Shown: positions 1 through 8,499, counted from the stretch's first letter. The stretch is 58,650 nt of DNA from Bdellovibrionales bacterium (GCA_023301025.1 JALZUR010000006.1:1-58650); one strand, 5' to 3'. The notes: generated by a model from the letters alone, not told the origin. Translations and numbers: made by a program.

Positions 1-308
1 TTTTTAATTGGCTTTTGACCTGTTAAAAACAAGACAGGCATCCCACCAAGCAGTGAATAAGAAGCACAGGTAATAAAATTTGTAGCACCAGGACCCAAAG
101 TTGATAAACAGACTCCAACTTTGTCAGTTAGCCTTGCGTAAACAGAAGCCATAAAACCTGCTCCCTGCTCATGCCTTGTTAAAATAAGTTTAATTTTAGA
201 GTTTTTTAGAGAATTTAAAAAATCTAAATTTTCTTCACCAGGTATACCAAAAATATACTCCACACCTTCTTCTTCTAAACATTTTACTAATAGATCACTT
301 GCTTTCAT
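1..308 (-). CDS. Acetolactate synthase-like thiamine diphosphate enzyme, N-terminal part (runs off window)
   Basis: Only the first 102 residues lie in the window. They form the N-terminal pyrimidine-binding domain of the acetolactate synthase / pyruvate oxidase family: FGIPGEENLDF near residue 20, RHEQGAGFMA with the cofactor-activating glutamate at E47, and LGPGATN at 71-77. Such enzymes decarboxylate pyruvate or another 2-oxoacid and transfer the resulting unit. The ATG is preceded by GGAG at good spacing and lies 15 bases after the previous gene, so it is probably the last visible gene of the upstream run. The specific substrate (IlvB, AlsS or another branch) cannot be settled from this domain alone. 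Confidence 0.85.
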   Translation of the reverse strand, partial: MKASDLLVKCLEEEGVEYIFGIPGEENLDFLNSLKNSKIKLILTRHEQGAGFMASVYARLTDKVGVCLSTLGPGATNFITCASYSLLGGMPVLFLTGQKPIK

Positions 309-323
309 ACTCTGTCTCCGTTT

Positions 324-797
324 TTAAAATTCTTTAGCAATTCCAATATTAAACCCTGGGTGGGACCCACCCCCTAGTCTATCAACCGTAAAAGCTGGTA
401 TAATAATATAATCTTTTTTTATAAAAAACTCTCTACCAAAACCATATCTGGTTTTCCATTCTTTAAAGTCATTAGACCCTAGTAAAATCCCTGAACTCAC
501 AAACAGTTTAAAATGATGATAGTAAAAGCTTACTAAACCACCTGCAAAGTACTTGATTTCATCATCTAAGTCTGTAGCTTCAAAGCTAAGACCTATTGCA
601 CAGTGGTGCTTAAAACTATCAGTAAATCTTTCAACTTCAAATCCAACCTCATAAATCTTGTGATTGTCTTCATCTACCAAACCTGTATTCAATTCTAATA
701 GATAATCACCACCAATGCTGTTTGGTCGTGCTAACTCTTTAGCGAAAGCCGATTGATACATAAGTGAAATTAATATTATAAGATATATATTTTTCAT
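324..797 (-). CDS. Small secreted or outer-membrane protein, unrecognised
   Basis: A 157-residue protein with a clear Sec signal peptide (MKNIYLIILISLMYQSAFA, cleavage near residue 19). The mature part alternates polar and aromatic residues in short strands and ends in phenylalanine (IGIAKEF), which is typical of small outer-membrane beta-barrels; that is inference from pattern only. Its ATG overlaps the stop of the preceding membrane-protein gene by four bases (ATGA), so the two are probably translationally coupled. I do not recognise the family. Confidence 0.75.
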   Translation of the reverse strand: MKNIYLIILISLMYQSAFAKELARPNSIGGDYLLELNTGLVDEDNHKIYEVGFEVERFTDSFKHHCAIGLSFEATDLDDEIKYFAGGLVSFYYHHFKLFVSSGILLGSNDFKEWKTRYGFGREFFIKKDYIIIPAFTVDRLGGGSHPGFNIGIAKEF

Positions 798-1171
798 TTT
801 AAAAAAAACCTGCCAACATCGTACACATCAATAACTAGACTTATGCTGTTTGCAATAATTAATGTAAAAAACCAACATCTAAAGATTAAATTTTGCTCAC
901 CAACTAAAGCGACATTTTGAAATAAAATATAAAGTAAGATGAACCAGCCGAAGTGAGCTAAACCTAATAGCGGGACAAAGCCATAAACAGAAAACAAAAA
1001 GAGCATAAACACAGCTTGAAGCAAAAATATTAACAAAGTGATTTGTGCCATAGGGTGATAAATCAAAAAGATTGGCACAATAAAGTTTAATAAACCCAAC
1101 ACTTTTAGCCAGATGCCCCAATAGGGACCCAGACCCTTCAACTCGTTTAAAAAAATTGAAACTAAGCGCAT
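794..1171 (-). CDS. Small integral membrane protein, unrecognised
   Basis: A 125-residue protein, mostly hydrophobic, with about four membrane segments (approximately residues 22-40, 43-65, 68-88 and 97-117) and a short charged tail (VYDVGRFFLK). It overlaps its upstream neighbour by 10 bases and its downstream neighbour by 4, so it sits in a tightly packed transcription unit with the FG-GAP protein gene. No motif indicates a function. Confidence 0.75.
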   Translation of the reverse strand: MRLVSIFLNELKGLGPYWGIWLKVLGLLNFIVPIFLIYHPMAQITLLIFLLQAVFMLFLFSVYGFVPLLGLAHFGWFILLYILFQNVALVGEQNLIFRCWFFTLIIANSISLVIDVYDVGRFFLK

Positions 1172-1830
1172 CTACGTTTCAACAAACTTAAGAAAGACAG
1201 ACCGAAGAAAACAAAGAAAGCTACATTCATTGCGATTGGCATCAAGTACTGACCAACTGATGGCATTACCAAGAAAATCAGAAAACAGTAAATCACCACC
1301 AATATAGGACTAAAAAACGCCATATATTTAGGAAAATTTGTTTTTGAACTCAAGATCAAATAAATCAAAAATATTGAACCAGCTAAAACTGAAATCCTTG
1401 TAGCCCAAAGCAATGTTTCATTGAAAAAAGCAAACTCATTTAATACGTTTTTAAATTCTAGAGTTTCAGAAGTAAAAGCAAGCTTAGCAACCTTAGCCAC
1501 ATAAATTCTAGAGCCTAACCAGACAGCTCCAACAGACATGCCATAAGAAAAAAGCATTGGCGTTAAAGACTTTTCAACACCACTACAGTTATCTTTTATC
1601 ATACTGTAAATATGAGCAAATCCTATTAAATAAAAACAAGCACAAAAAGCTGCTATAAAGTGTCCCATTGTAAGGTTGGCATCGCTAACACCTGTAAAGA
1701 ATAAGTACTCTTCTCCTCCAAAGCCAATGCTTGAATAATGAAGTTTAGCTTCTGCAAAACCAACAACCATTGCAACGATTAAGCCTGCAAAGGCTGTGTA
1801 AAGACAGTATTGATCTTTTGCTATTTTCAT
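1162..1830 (-). CDS. Polytopic membrane protein, unrecognised
   Basis: A 222-residue protein with about seven predicted membrane segments spread along its length and a short basic C-terminus (LLKRRCA). No catalytic or transport motif is evident. It begins on the base following the stop of the FG-GAP/ASPIC gene and overlaps the next small membrane-protein gene by 10 bases, so co-translation is likely. The pairing suggests a membrane partner for the FG-GAP protein, but this rests on position only. Confidence 0.78.
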   Translation of the reverse strand: MKIAKDQYCLYTAFAGLIVAMVVGFAEAKLHYSSIGFGGEEYLFFTGVSDANLTMGHFIAAFCACFYLIGFAHIYSMIKDNCSGVEKSLTPMLFSYGMSVGAVWLGSRIYVAKVAKLAFTSETLEFKNVLNEFAFFNETLLWATRISVLAGSIFLIYLILSSKTNFPKYMAFFSPILVVIYCFLIFLVMPSVGQYLMPIAMNVAFFVFFGLSFLSLLKRRCA

Positions 1831-3444
1831 CTAGTTAGGTCTTAACTCTTCAACAGATATATTTAGCAGCATGTTATTTTTCACGCCTTGAAAAACTTTG
1901 GAGACACCATTACTAAGCTTCACGATAACTTTATTTACACTTTTTTCCTGCCCTAAACCAAAACTTAAAGTGTGCTCTTGATCAGAACAAAGACCTTCAC
2001 CTGAAACCAACCAATCTGTAAGAACACTACCATCATTAAAGTGAACACTGACCTTTGCACCGAAAGTTTCAGCAACAGAAGGAAGCTTAACTCTTAAAAA
2101 GTCATTTACTCTATTCTTAGACATAAAAGCTTTTGAAGTTCCAGAAAGATTTACTCTGATTTGATCCAACTGCCCATCACCATTAAAATCAGCAATTAGA
2201 GGCGTAATCTCATAACTTCTGTTTTCTGTTTGAGTCTCTTTTTCAACAGATGCAAAAACACCATCTTTATTTTGCATAAGAACTCTTCCTGGAAGTTTAA
2301 AAAACTTATGAAGTGGAAAGTCTACATAGTTTTCAGCTAAAATGATATCCTGTTTTCCGTCTAAATTTAAATCAGCAAATACAGTTCCCCAAGAAAATTC
2401 ATAATCTGCAAGTTTAGTCTTAGCCGCTGAATCAATAAAGTTCATACCACCTTGATTCTCAAATAAAGGAAGTTTTGGAAAAAATGTTTGGTCTTCAGTG
2501 ATGTCTCCACTGGCTAAAAAAGCTGGCGGAGTGGGTCCAACATTAGAAAAGTAAAAATCAACTAAACCACTATTGTTAAAATCACCTACAGCAATACCCA
2601 TGGGATAACCAAGAACATCAGAAAACGGATTCTTAGAATCACTAAATTTTAAATCGCCATCATTTTTCCAAATTTTAACTTTCCCAGTGTCATGAGCAAC
2701 AACAAGGTCAAGGTCACTGTCATCATCCATATCTACAAAAATACCCATGAATGTATTATGTGTGTAACTTAAGCCAGACGTTTCAGTGATATTCGTAAAT
2801 GTGTTGTCACCATTGTTAAGTAATAAAACACTAGTGCCTCCATACCCTTGCTTATTAAAAATGTTTTGGCCTTCCATAGCTGATCTTGTTAAATACGCAG
2901 CTCCGTATAAATCAACATGCCCATCATTGTTTATATCACCCAGACCGAAATCTAAAACTCTAGACTTTTCATTCACAAAAGTTTCAAATTTTGTCTGAAC
3001 AAAATCAGACCCTGAGTTCATTGCAATATAAGAACCGCTCTCTCTATTAATAATCAAATCGTTTTTACCATCTTTATTAAGGTCGATAACAGATGCTCCG
3101 TAGGTAGAATCTTCTCCACTTCGCTTTAAAGTAAGCTCTTCGATTTTTTCAAACTTACCATCTTTAAATTTATAAAAAGAATCTTCTTGCTCAAATCCAC
3201 CCCCTAAAAATATTTCTGGAGTTCCATCACCATCTACATCAATGACAGCAGAGGCCATAACAGGAAGATAATCAGAGCCTTTATAGTTATGTACATGTGG
3301 AATTGAAACCTCTTCGTATTCTGGAAGAGCACTGTCAAATTTTACACTATATGGCTTTGGATTGGCTTTTACATAAGATAAAGTTAAAACTATTACAGCA
3401 ACTACTGTCAGACCTGTACCTGTTATTTTTATTTTTTTACTCAT
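1831..3444 (-). CDS. CRTAC1-like FG-GAP repeat protein with ASPIC/UnbV C-terminal domain
   Basis: A 537-residue protein. An N-terminal hydrophobic stretch (residues 9-24) acts as signal peptide or anchor. At least seven FG-GAP/VCBS blades follow, each with a calcium-type loop such as DVDGDGTPEIFLGG, DLNKDGKNDLI, DINNDGHVDLYG and DLNLDGKQDIILAE, together forming an integrin-alpha-like propeller. Residues about 460-525 form an ASPIC/UnbV domain (GAKVSVHFNDGS, then LSFGLGQ). This combination is known as the CRTAC1 family: secreted or surface proteins probably involved in adhesion or ligand binding, with no established reaction. AAGGAAA precedes the ATG. It is the first gene of a packed minus-strand run. 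Confidence 0.88.
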   Translation of the reverse strand: MSKKIKITGTGLTVVAVIVLTLSYVKANPKPYSVKFDSALPEYEEVSIPHVHNYKGSDYLPVMASAVIDVDGDGTPEIFLGGGFEQEDSFYKFKDGKFEKIEELTLKRSGEDSTYGASVIDLNKDGKNDLIINRESGSYIAMNSGSDFVQTKFETFVNEKSRVLDFGLGDINNDGHVDLYGAAYLTRSAMEGQNIFNKQGYGGTSVLLLNNGDNTFTNITETSGLSYTHNTFMGIFVDMDDDSDLDLVVAHDTGKVKIWKNDGDLKFSDSKNPFSDVLGYPMGIAVGDFNNSGLVDFYFSNVGPTPPAFLASGDITEDQTFFPKLPLFENQGGMNFIDSAAKTKLADYEFSWGTVFADLNLDGKQDIILAENYVDFPLHKFFKLPGRVLMQNKDGVFASVEKETQTENRSYEITPLIADFNGDGQLDQIRVNLSGTSKAFMSKNRVNDFLRVKLPSVAETFGAKVSVHFNDGSVLTDWLVSGEGLCSDQEHTLSFGLGQEKSVNKVIVKLSNGVSKVFQGVKNNMLLNISVEELRPN

Positions 3445-3598
3445 TTATATAGTTTCCTTTTTTAATTTTATTTAAAGCCCAAAACTTTAATACTCTGTAA
3501 CGTTTTTAGATTTTATGACTTTAATTATGATCTTTGCAACAGCTGCCAACTTAAATGAGTTAAATTGATTACAAGCTCAACAAACCACTAACATATTT

Positions 3599-4780
3599 TT
3601 AAATTTCACTTTTTAAAACATCACCAATAAGCTTTATATACTCTTTCGACCCCTTAACTTTAGTAAGCCAAGAAGCAGGAATAGATTTTGATGGGTCAGC
3701 ACAGTAGGCCGCACCTAACATCGCTCCTACAAATATTGAACGTCCGGCATTATCACCAGAGGCTAAGATATTTTCCCTTACTCCAGTCTTGTAATTAGGA
3801 GCTTTATTTAAAATCGCTGTAGACACTGGAAAAGCCTGGTGAACAATACAGTTTGTTCCATACTCCTTACCTAACTGCATAAGCGTTTGATACTCAAAAT
3901 TTAGAGCATGGTTAATTTTTTCTTTTACAATTTTGTCTGCTCCATCAACGGCAGCTTTTAATGCTTTTGGAATAGACTCCCCTAAAATAACTAGCTCAAG
4001 CGCTTTTGCAGCAAACATGCTATACATTACAGCTTCATCATTATCACTGGTGATTCTAATGGCCTCTTCAACTTTATCAGACAATTTAGGGTCACCAGCA
4101 TAACAAGCAACAAGTGGAGGTAGTTTAGAAAATGAAGGCACCTGGTTGTCTTCAGAAAACCCCAAGATACAAGTTCTATTCTTTTCATAAGAACGCACTA
4201 CAGCTTCTAACTGCTTCATAATTTTTTCATCCGTAAAAATTTCGCTCATTGATTTAAGAATCGGAGCAATTAACTCTTCGCCACTTGCAGACAGGCCTAT
4301 CGTTTGAAAGAGCTCATCAACAACCATTAAAGGGTATTTTTCTATACCTGGAGCTTCAGCTTTTGCTTTTTCCATTAGCCTGATTTTTTCTTGGCGGTAG
4401 TTTGCGATGGTACCAGATGTTGAAGCGTCTATGTAACCATGAAAGCTCCCACCGCAATCAAAAGTATGACGAAATGTCTCTAAATAATGAAAAGGTTTCC
4501 ACTCACCACTGTTTTCAGCTAATGAACGCAAGCCTACCACCAACTGCTCACCATAATGAGTCAAATCACCCGCTTCTTTCATTGGATGTGCAAAAAAACC
4601 AGCTACGTTTTCATAGTGGGACTTATTGGGTGTAATGAATTCTGGCGTTTTACCAGCAACCTGACTAATTCTTTCAACATCATACAGCCAGTGCATACCT
4701 AACGAAGCTGCATCAGCAACTAGTGCACCAAGAATTGCATTTTGTTTACGTATCTCAATATTTTTTTCTAGATCACTCAT
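3599..4780 (-). CDS. ADP-ribosylglycohydrolase family protein, variant metal site
   Basis: A 393-residue, all-alpha protein of the ADP-ribosylglycohydrolase (DraG/ARH) fold. Recognisable parts are the opening helix ILGALVADAASLGMHW, with D23, and the closing SGDNAGRSIFVGAMLG (341-356). Canonical members bind two magnesium ions through TDDT and GGDTDT motifs. Here the equivalent places read GDLTHYGEQ (71-79) and SGDNAGRS, so only some of the acidic ligands survive. Enzymes of this fold remove ADP-ribose from proteins or nucleic acids; whether this one is catalytic is unclear. It has no signal peptide, so it is cytoplasmic. An AAAGGAA site precedes the ATG. Confidence 0.8.
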   Translation of the reverse strand: MSDLEKNIEIRKQNAILGALVADAASLGMHWLYDVERISQVAGKTPEFITPNKSHYENVAGFFAHPMKEAGDLTHYGEQLVVGLRSLAENSGEWKPFHYLETFRHTFDCGGSFHGYIDASTSGTIANYRQEKIRLMEKAKAEAPGIEKYPLMVVDELFQTIGLSASGEELIAPILKSMSEIFTDEKIMKQLEAVVRSYEKNRTCILGFSEDNQVPSFSKLPPLVACYAGDPKLSDKVEEAIRITSDNDEAVMYSMFAAKALELVILGESIPKALKAAVDGADKIVKEKINHALNFEYQTLMQLGKEYGTNCIVHQAFPVSTAILNKAPNYKTGVRENILASGDNAGRSIFVGAMLGAAYCADPSKSIPASWLTKVKGSKEYIKLIGDVLKSEI

Positions 4781-4969
4781 GATAATAATTCCTTTGTTTA
4801 AATTTTAGTTATACTTTTAAAAATTTAAATGAAAAACAAAAAAATTATTAATTTCAAATAATATAAGAAATCACCAAAAATGAACTTGAGGCACTTGATC
4901 CATCATATCTTGTTTTAAATGCATACTGTTTTTGTATTTTCCTTATAATGATAATAGCAAAAACATAGA

Positions 4970-4997
4970 AAACAGAAACAAATTTTTATTTCTGTTT
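4970..4997 (-). terminator. Putative intrinsic terminator after the VOC lipoprotein gene
   Basis: Perfect 9-bp arms, AAACAGAAA and TTTCTGTTT, surround a 10-base loop. On the minus strand the hairpin is followed by a T-rich stretch (TTCTATGTTTTTG). It lies about 25 bases after the stop of the VOC lipoprotein gene and would end the metal-handling transcription unit. The stem is A+T-rich and thus of moderate strength. Confidence 0.55.
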
Positions 4998-5022
4998 GAT
5001 AAATAATCTAATTAGAATTATC

Positions 5023-5496
5023 TCATTTTGGAATGTGAGTTAATTCTAATCTAATTCCTCCAGGTTCATAAAACATTGTATGCTTTCCTGGCCCATCACC
5101 CATTAATTCAGGAGAAAACTGCACTTTTACACCTGGCCAAGCTTTAACCTTTTTAAAAATTTCTTCTAAATCTTTAAAGCGATCGATTTTAAGAGCAAGA
5201 TGATGTAAACCAATATTTTTTTTTCTATCAAAAGGAACAACATTCATACTTTTTTCAACCTGCCATAAAGTAATCATAACCGTGCCATCCGAAATAAATA
5301 CGGCGGGATAATCAGGTTTTTCTTTAATGACTTTGAAATTTAAAGCTTCGACAAAAAATCTTGATGTTTCTTTTAGATCTTTTACAGCCAAACCCACGTG
5401 GTGCACACCTTGTGTTTGAAGTTCGTTTTCATATTTTAGATGAGTACATGAAGGTAAAATAACCAACAAAATAAATTTTATGAACAAATTTTTCAC
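5023..5496 (-). CDS. VOC (glyoxalase/dioxygenase) fold lipoprotein
   Basis: A 157-residue protein from a GTG start. That start is preferred because AAGGAGCT lies just before it and the product then begins with a short signal peptide ending in LPSC, a near-lipobox with C17; a longer in-frame start 84 bases upstream lacks a ribosome site and would bury the signal. The rest is one vicinal-oxygen-chelate domain: VHHVGLAVKDLKETSRFF at the first strand-helix unit and MFYEPGGIRLELTH at the end, with metal-ligand candidates in HHVG, LHHLALK and RLEL. The substrate is unknown. An exported, lipid-anchored VOC protein is unusual, since most are cytoplasmic. It follows the MerT-like gene by 117 bases. 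Confidence 0.75.
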   Translation of the reverse strand: MKNLFIKFILLVILPSCTHLKYENELQTQGVHHVGLAVKDLKETSRFFVEALNFKVIKEKPDYPAVFISDGTVMITLWQVEKSMNVVPFDRKKNIGLHHLALKIDRFKDLEEIFKKVKAWPGVKVQFSPELMGDGPGKHTMFYEPGGIRLELTHIPK

Positions 5497-5613
5497 TTTA
5501 TAGCTCCTTGTAATATTATTTAAATCAACATTTTTATACAGCTGTGTCGTTTTTATGAATTCGGTAGCAATTTCTTCCATTTGAAGAGCACCAAATATTA
5601 TTTCATAGTTTAA

Positions 5614-5988
5614 TTAAAATAGTAAAAGAACTACAAAAGCAAAGAAAAAGCCTACTAACCAGATTAGTCCTGAAAATATACTAATTCTAACGGACCATTT
5701 TCTACTACTGATACACGCACGTGCCTGATCAGGATCTATAGGACATGGAGCATTTCGATTTATGTAGATAAGAAGAGCACTTCCCAAAATCATGAGACCT
5801 GAAACACTAAAAACAAGAATTTTATTTTCTGAAAGCCAAACGATTTGTGGAAAAGCACCAATTAGTCCTGCAAACGAAGCCCCCAAGCCAATCGACATTA
5901 ATAAACTCGGCAGAGCACAGCAGAGTATAGTACCAAAAGATGAGAACAGTGATAGGTATGATGTCAGTAAACTCTTATTTTTTATCAA
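5614..5988 (-). CDS. MerT-like inner-membrane metal transport protein
   Basis: A 124-residue protein with three hydrophobic segments (about 12-45, 56-76 and 99-123). Cysteine pair C23-C24 lies in the first helix (ILCCALPSLL), and two more cysteines, C82 and C92, sit in the loop after the second helix. This matches the cysteine layout of the mercuric transporter MerT, which takes Hg(II) from periplasmic MerP and moves it inward. Its start overlaps the upstream HMA gene by 14 bases, as expected of a MerP/MerT pair. The metal carried here is not known; no mercuric reductase or MerR is nearby. Confidence 0.7.
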   Translation of the reverse strand: MIKNKSLLTSYLSLFSSFGTILCCALPSLLMSIGLGASFAGLIGAFPQIVWLSENKILVFSVSGLMILGSALLIYINRNAPCPIDPDQARACISSRKWSVRISIFSGLIWLVGFFFAFVVLLLF

Positions 5989-6322
5989 AACTTTTTGTTA
6001 CCTTTGAAGCTTTGTGATCTTCAATCGAAACAACTTTAAAACCCGATGAAGTGATCATTTCTTTAAGTTTTTTATCAGAAATATACTTTCCTTTTTTAAA
6101 CTTAATGTTAATTATTTTACTCTCTAAATCTACATCAATATTTTTAACAGCCTTTTTTTTCTTAAATTTTTTCTCTAAGCTGTTAGAACAAAACGCACAC
6201 ACCATACCGTGAACTTTCACCACTTTGGAGTACTTTGTTTTTGAATGACGAATGAGCTTATCAGCTTTAGCAAAGACCTGAATAGATGAAGCCATCAAAA
6301 ATGCTGCAATTATCTTTTTCAT
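5975..6322 (-). CDS. Periplasmic heavy-metal-associated (HMA) protein, MerP-like
   Basis: A 115-residue protein with a Sec signal peptide (MKKIIAAFLMASSIQVFAKA). A heavy-metal-associated domain follows, with the ligand motif GMVCAFC (C42, C45), close to the GMTCxxC of MerP and copper chaperones. Very basic linkers flank the domain (KKFKKKKAV, TKSFDKK). The family shuttles soft metal ions (Hg, Cu, Cd) by thiol exchange. The following MerT-like gene overlaps it, so the protein probably delivers metal to that transporter. Confidence 0.82.
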   Translation of the reverse strand: MKKIIAAFLMASSIQVFAKADKLIRHSKTKYSKVVKVHGMVCAFCSNSLEKKFKKKKAVKNIDVDLESKIINIKFKKGKYISDKKLKEMITSSGFKVVSIEDHKASKVTKSFDKK

Positions 6323-6340
6323 ACTTCTTTCCTTTTGTAT

Positions 6341-6985
6341 TTAAAAACGAATCATAAAATTAAATTGCGAGTTGCCTCTAAAATCTTGCCCAATCTCCCA
6401 TAATAAATTTTTATAAAAAAATCTTAACTTCGGCAAATAAATAAACTCATTCAGATCATTTCTAGCTATAACATTAAAGATAATCCAAGAGTTTAACTCA
6501 TCAAATTTTCCAAGATACGGAGCAAAGCCAACAGCTGCTGCCAGCTGGTTGTTTAAACGTTCATTTCTATCAGTTAACCTATGTTCAACGTATCTTAAAA
6601 AGGTATAGATTCGTCTAGTCTCAAAATCAGCCTGAGCACCAAACCTGTATATTGCACCTTCTTGCCCAGACAAAGAACCTTTAGATTCAAGCTTACCATG
6701 GCCCAAACCTCCCAGTAAATAAAAGTTTCCCTGTGCCTCTGGCAGATTCCAACGGTTCACAAGCCAAGCAATCTGACTTGTTGCTAGCTCAAACTCATCT
6801 GGAGATCTCATTGTAACTATGCCAAGTCCTAACCAATACTTTGGTGAGTAAATCATAGATATCTCTTGAATTTCTGGATGCAATTCGGACATTAATGCAA
6901 AGCCACCTTCATAAGATGTGGGGTGCCCGTAAGTAAGACAAGGGATTAAGATAAAAAAGAGTACAGTCGTTAGCTTGTGTTTCAT
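6341..6985 (-). CDS. Secreted outer-membrane beta-barrel-like protein
   Basis: The ATG chosen gives 214 residues beginning with signal peptide MKHKLTTVLFFILIPCLTYG; a longer TTG start 81 bases upstream would place 27 hydrophobic residues before this signal and is less likely. The mature part has repeated short amphipathic strands rich in Y, W, F and G, and ends NFMIRF with terminal phenylalanine, as barrels recognised by BamA do. It is 18 bases ahead of the HMA gene and probably in the same operon, so it may be the outer-membrane member of the metal-handling set. No family is recognised with confidence. Confidence 0.7.
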   Translation of the reverse strand: MKHKLTTVLFFILIPCLTYGHPTSYEGGFALMSELHPEIQEISMIYSPKYWLGLGIVTMRSPDEFELATSQIAWLVNRWNLPEAQGNFYLLGGLGHGKLESKGSLSGQEGAIYRFGAQADFETRRIYTFLRYVEHRLTDRNERLNNQLAAAVGFAPYLGKFDELNSWIIFNVIARNDLNEFIYLPKLRFFYKNLLWEIGQDFRGNSQFNFMIRF

Positions 6986-7098
6986 ATAAAGTAAGGTTTT
7001 TAATATTTTATAAACTATATTCAGAAAACAACAAGCATACAACCAGCTAATACACATCCAGATCAATCACACAGAACTTGATGATAAAAGTGCTAAAC

Positions 7099-8250
7099 TT
7101 AATTGTTAAACATAACCTTACATGAATTGATATTTTTAAAACTTTTAGATGTTAAGACTTTTTTAGATTTCTCTTTAAATTTAGTCAAAAGTGAAGTTAC
7201 TAGTTTGTAGTCAAAGTTCACTCTTTTCATTTCACCTGATAAAGCCATTGCCCAGGCCCCACCAGGAACTAAGTTCATAGCTGCTGTTGGAACAGTAAAA
7301 CCTGTCATATCACCGTGACTGACAAAGGTTGAGACAGGTGTAGATAAAAAGTGTGTTCGTTGTACAAATTTTGTCTCTATTTCTTGGATATTTACAGTTG
7401 TAACTAAGCCACCCGCCATTACAACAAAGGGACTAAATATTTCTTTTGCTTTTTTATAATCAAGTGTCGGTATGAGTCTGTATTTTAACTTACCGTTTTT
7501 CTTATTTACTACTACTGAAAGCCCAAGACTAAAATAAAGATAGAAACCCAAGTTTTCACTAATATACTTAGATTTAGTTTTTTTAGCTAATAGTCTTTGT
7601 AAAAAACTAGGCAATCCAAATCCAGATGCTGTCATAGCACTCATATTAACAACAACAGATTTACCTCTAGCTAACAAATCAGCCTTTTCAAATAAGTTAT
7701 CATTAACCAATTGAATCAACTTGTTAATTTTTGTGTAATCAGCTTTTGTTTTAAAGCTTACTCTTTTTTTGACATTAGACATAACCAAGCTAAGTTTAAC
7801 AAGGTGATTAAGTAGCTTTGCCTTCTCATTTAAAAAATCATTTAATTCAGACTCTGTAATTTTAGTTAATAGTTTATTTACATCATCACTTTTAGAAGAT
7901 GATACAGGCACTACTAAGCCTTCACTTAAAGCTTCTTCATAACTTTTAGTGTTCATTTGATCCGTTAACTCACGAAGATCGTCAATTGTGTAACTTTGAT
8001 CAAGCACAGCCTCTTTATCAGTCTGTGTGTCAGGCTCAAATGTAAATTGAAGCTCATTGGCAGGAATGTTCTCTGTCGCATCTTTCTTCTCCGCATCAGA
8101 GCGTTTATCAATAACAAGTGAAAGTACACTAAATCTACTTTTAGAACTATCAGCATAGGCTGTTTGAAAACAAAAAATCACTGAAAAAAATAGTATTTTT
8201 TTATTAAAATTGAGGATGCTGTAGTGATGTTTTTTTAATAAATTAAACAT
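7099..8250 (-). CDS. Secreted protein, unrecognised
   Basis: About 383 residues from the ATG used here; a TTG 15 bases upstream is possible. There is an N-terminal basic stretch, then a hydrophobic segment (ILFFSVIFCFQTAYA) that looks like a signal peptide cleaved near AYADS. The middle is charged and helical (residues about 95-190); the C-terminal half has mixed strands including a glycine-rich FVVMAGGLVTTVN. It ends in an isolated-cysteine tail (INSCKVMFNN). No family is recognised. It is transcribed divergently from the tandem small-protein array, sharing a 249-base intergenic region. Confidence 0.68.
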   Translation of the reverse strand: MFNLLKKHHYSILNFNKKILFFSVIFCFQTAYADSSKSRFSVLSLVIDKRSDAEKKDATENIPANELQFTFEPDTQTDKEAVLDQSYTIDDLRELTDQMNTKSYEEALSEGLVVPVSSSKSDDVNKLLTKITESELNDFLNEKAKLLNHLVKLSLVMSNVKKRVSFKTKADYTKINKLIQLVNDNLFEKADLLARGKSVVVNMSAMTASGFGLPSFLQRLLAKKTKSKYISENLGFYLYFSLGLSVVVNKKNGKLKYRLIPTLDYKKAKEIFSPFVVMAGGLVTTVNIQEIETKFVQRTHFLSTPVSTFVSHGDMTGFTVPTAAMNLVPGGAWAMALSGEMKRVNFDYKLVTSLLTKFKEKSKKVLTSKSFKNINSCKVMFNN

Positions 8251-8447
8251 ACTAAGTATTAGCAAAAAACATGCCTATTCTAATGAGAAGTGGTTTTAAT
8301 AGATCTGAGATTGTTACAATGGTATTATGCACGTGTGTCTTATCTATAGACACATTGAACACCTTCAATATGAAAAAATAACATAAACTATTAATAATTT
8401 ATGACGGTCTTGTTCTTTAGTTAAAACCTTATAAAACTAAACCTGTT

Positions 8448-8469
8448 GTATTCTATGATAATAGAATAC
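8448..8469. promoter_or_regulatory. Perfect inverted repeat upstream of the tandem small-protein genes
   Basis: Two 9-bp arms, GTATTCTAT and ATAGAATAC, flank the four bases GATA and end 30 bases before the first ATG of the array. The position fits an operator or a 5-prime-UTR hairpin; a T-rich stretch follows, so a weak attenuator is also possible. The regulator is unknown. Confidence 0.45.
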
Positions 8470-8499
8470 TAATACTTTTTATTACAGATAAGGATAAGC

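Noticed and set aside
5497-5580. Longer N-terminus for the VOC lipoprotein from an upstream ATG
   Set aside because: It would place 28 residues before the signal peptide; the GTG has a good ribosome site and gives a lipoprotein leader directly.
8448-8490. Inverted repeat and T-rich stretch read as a terminator of the divergent gene
   Set aside because: It lies 200 bases upstream of that gene's start, not after its stop, so it cannot end that transcript; a regulatory role for the array fits better.
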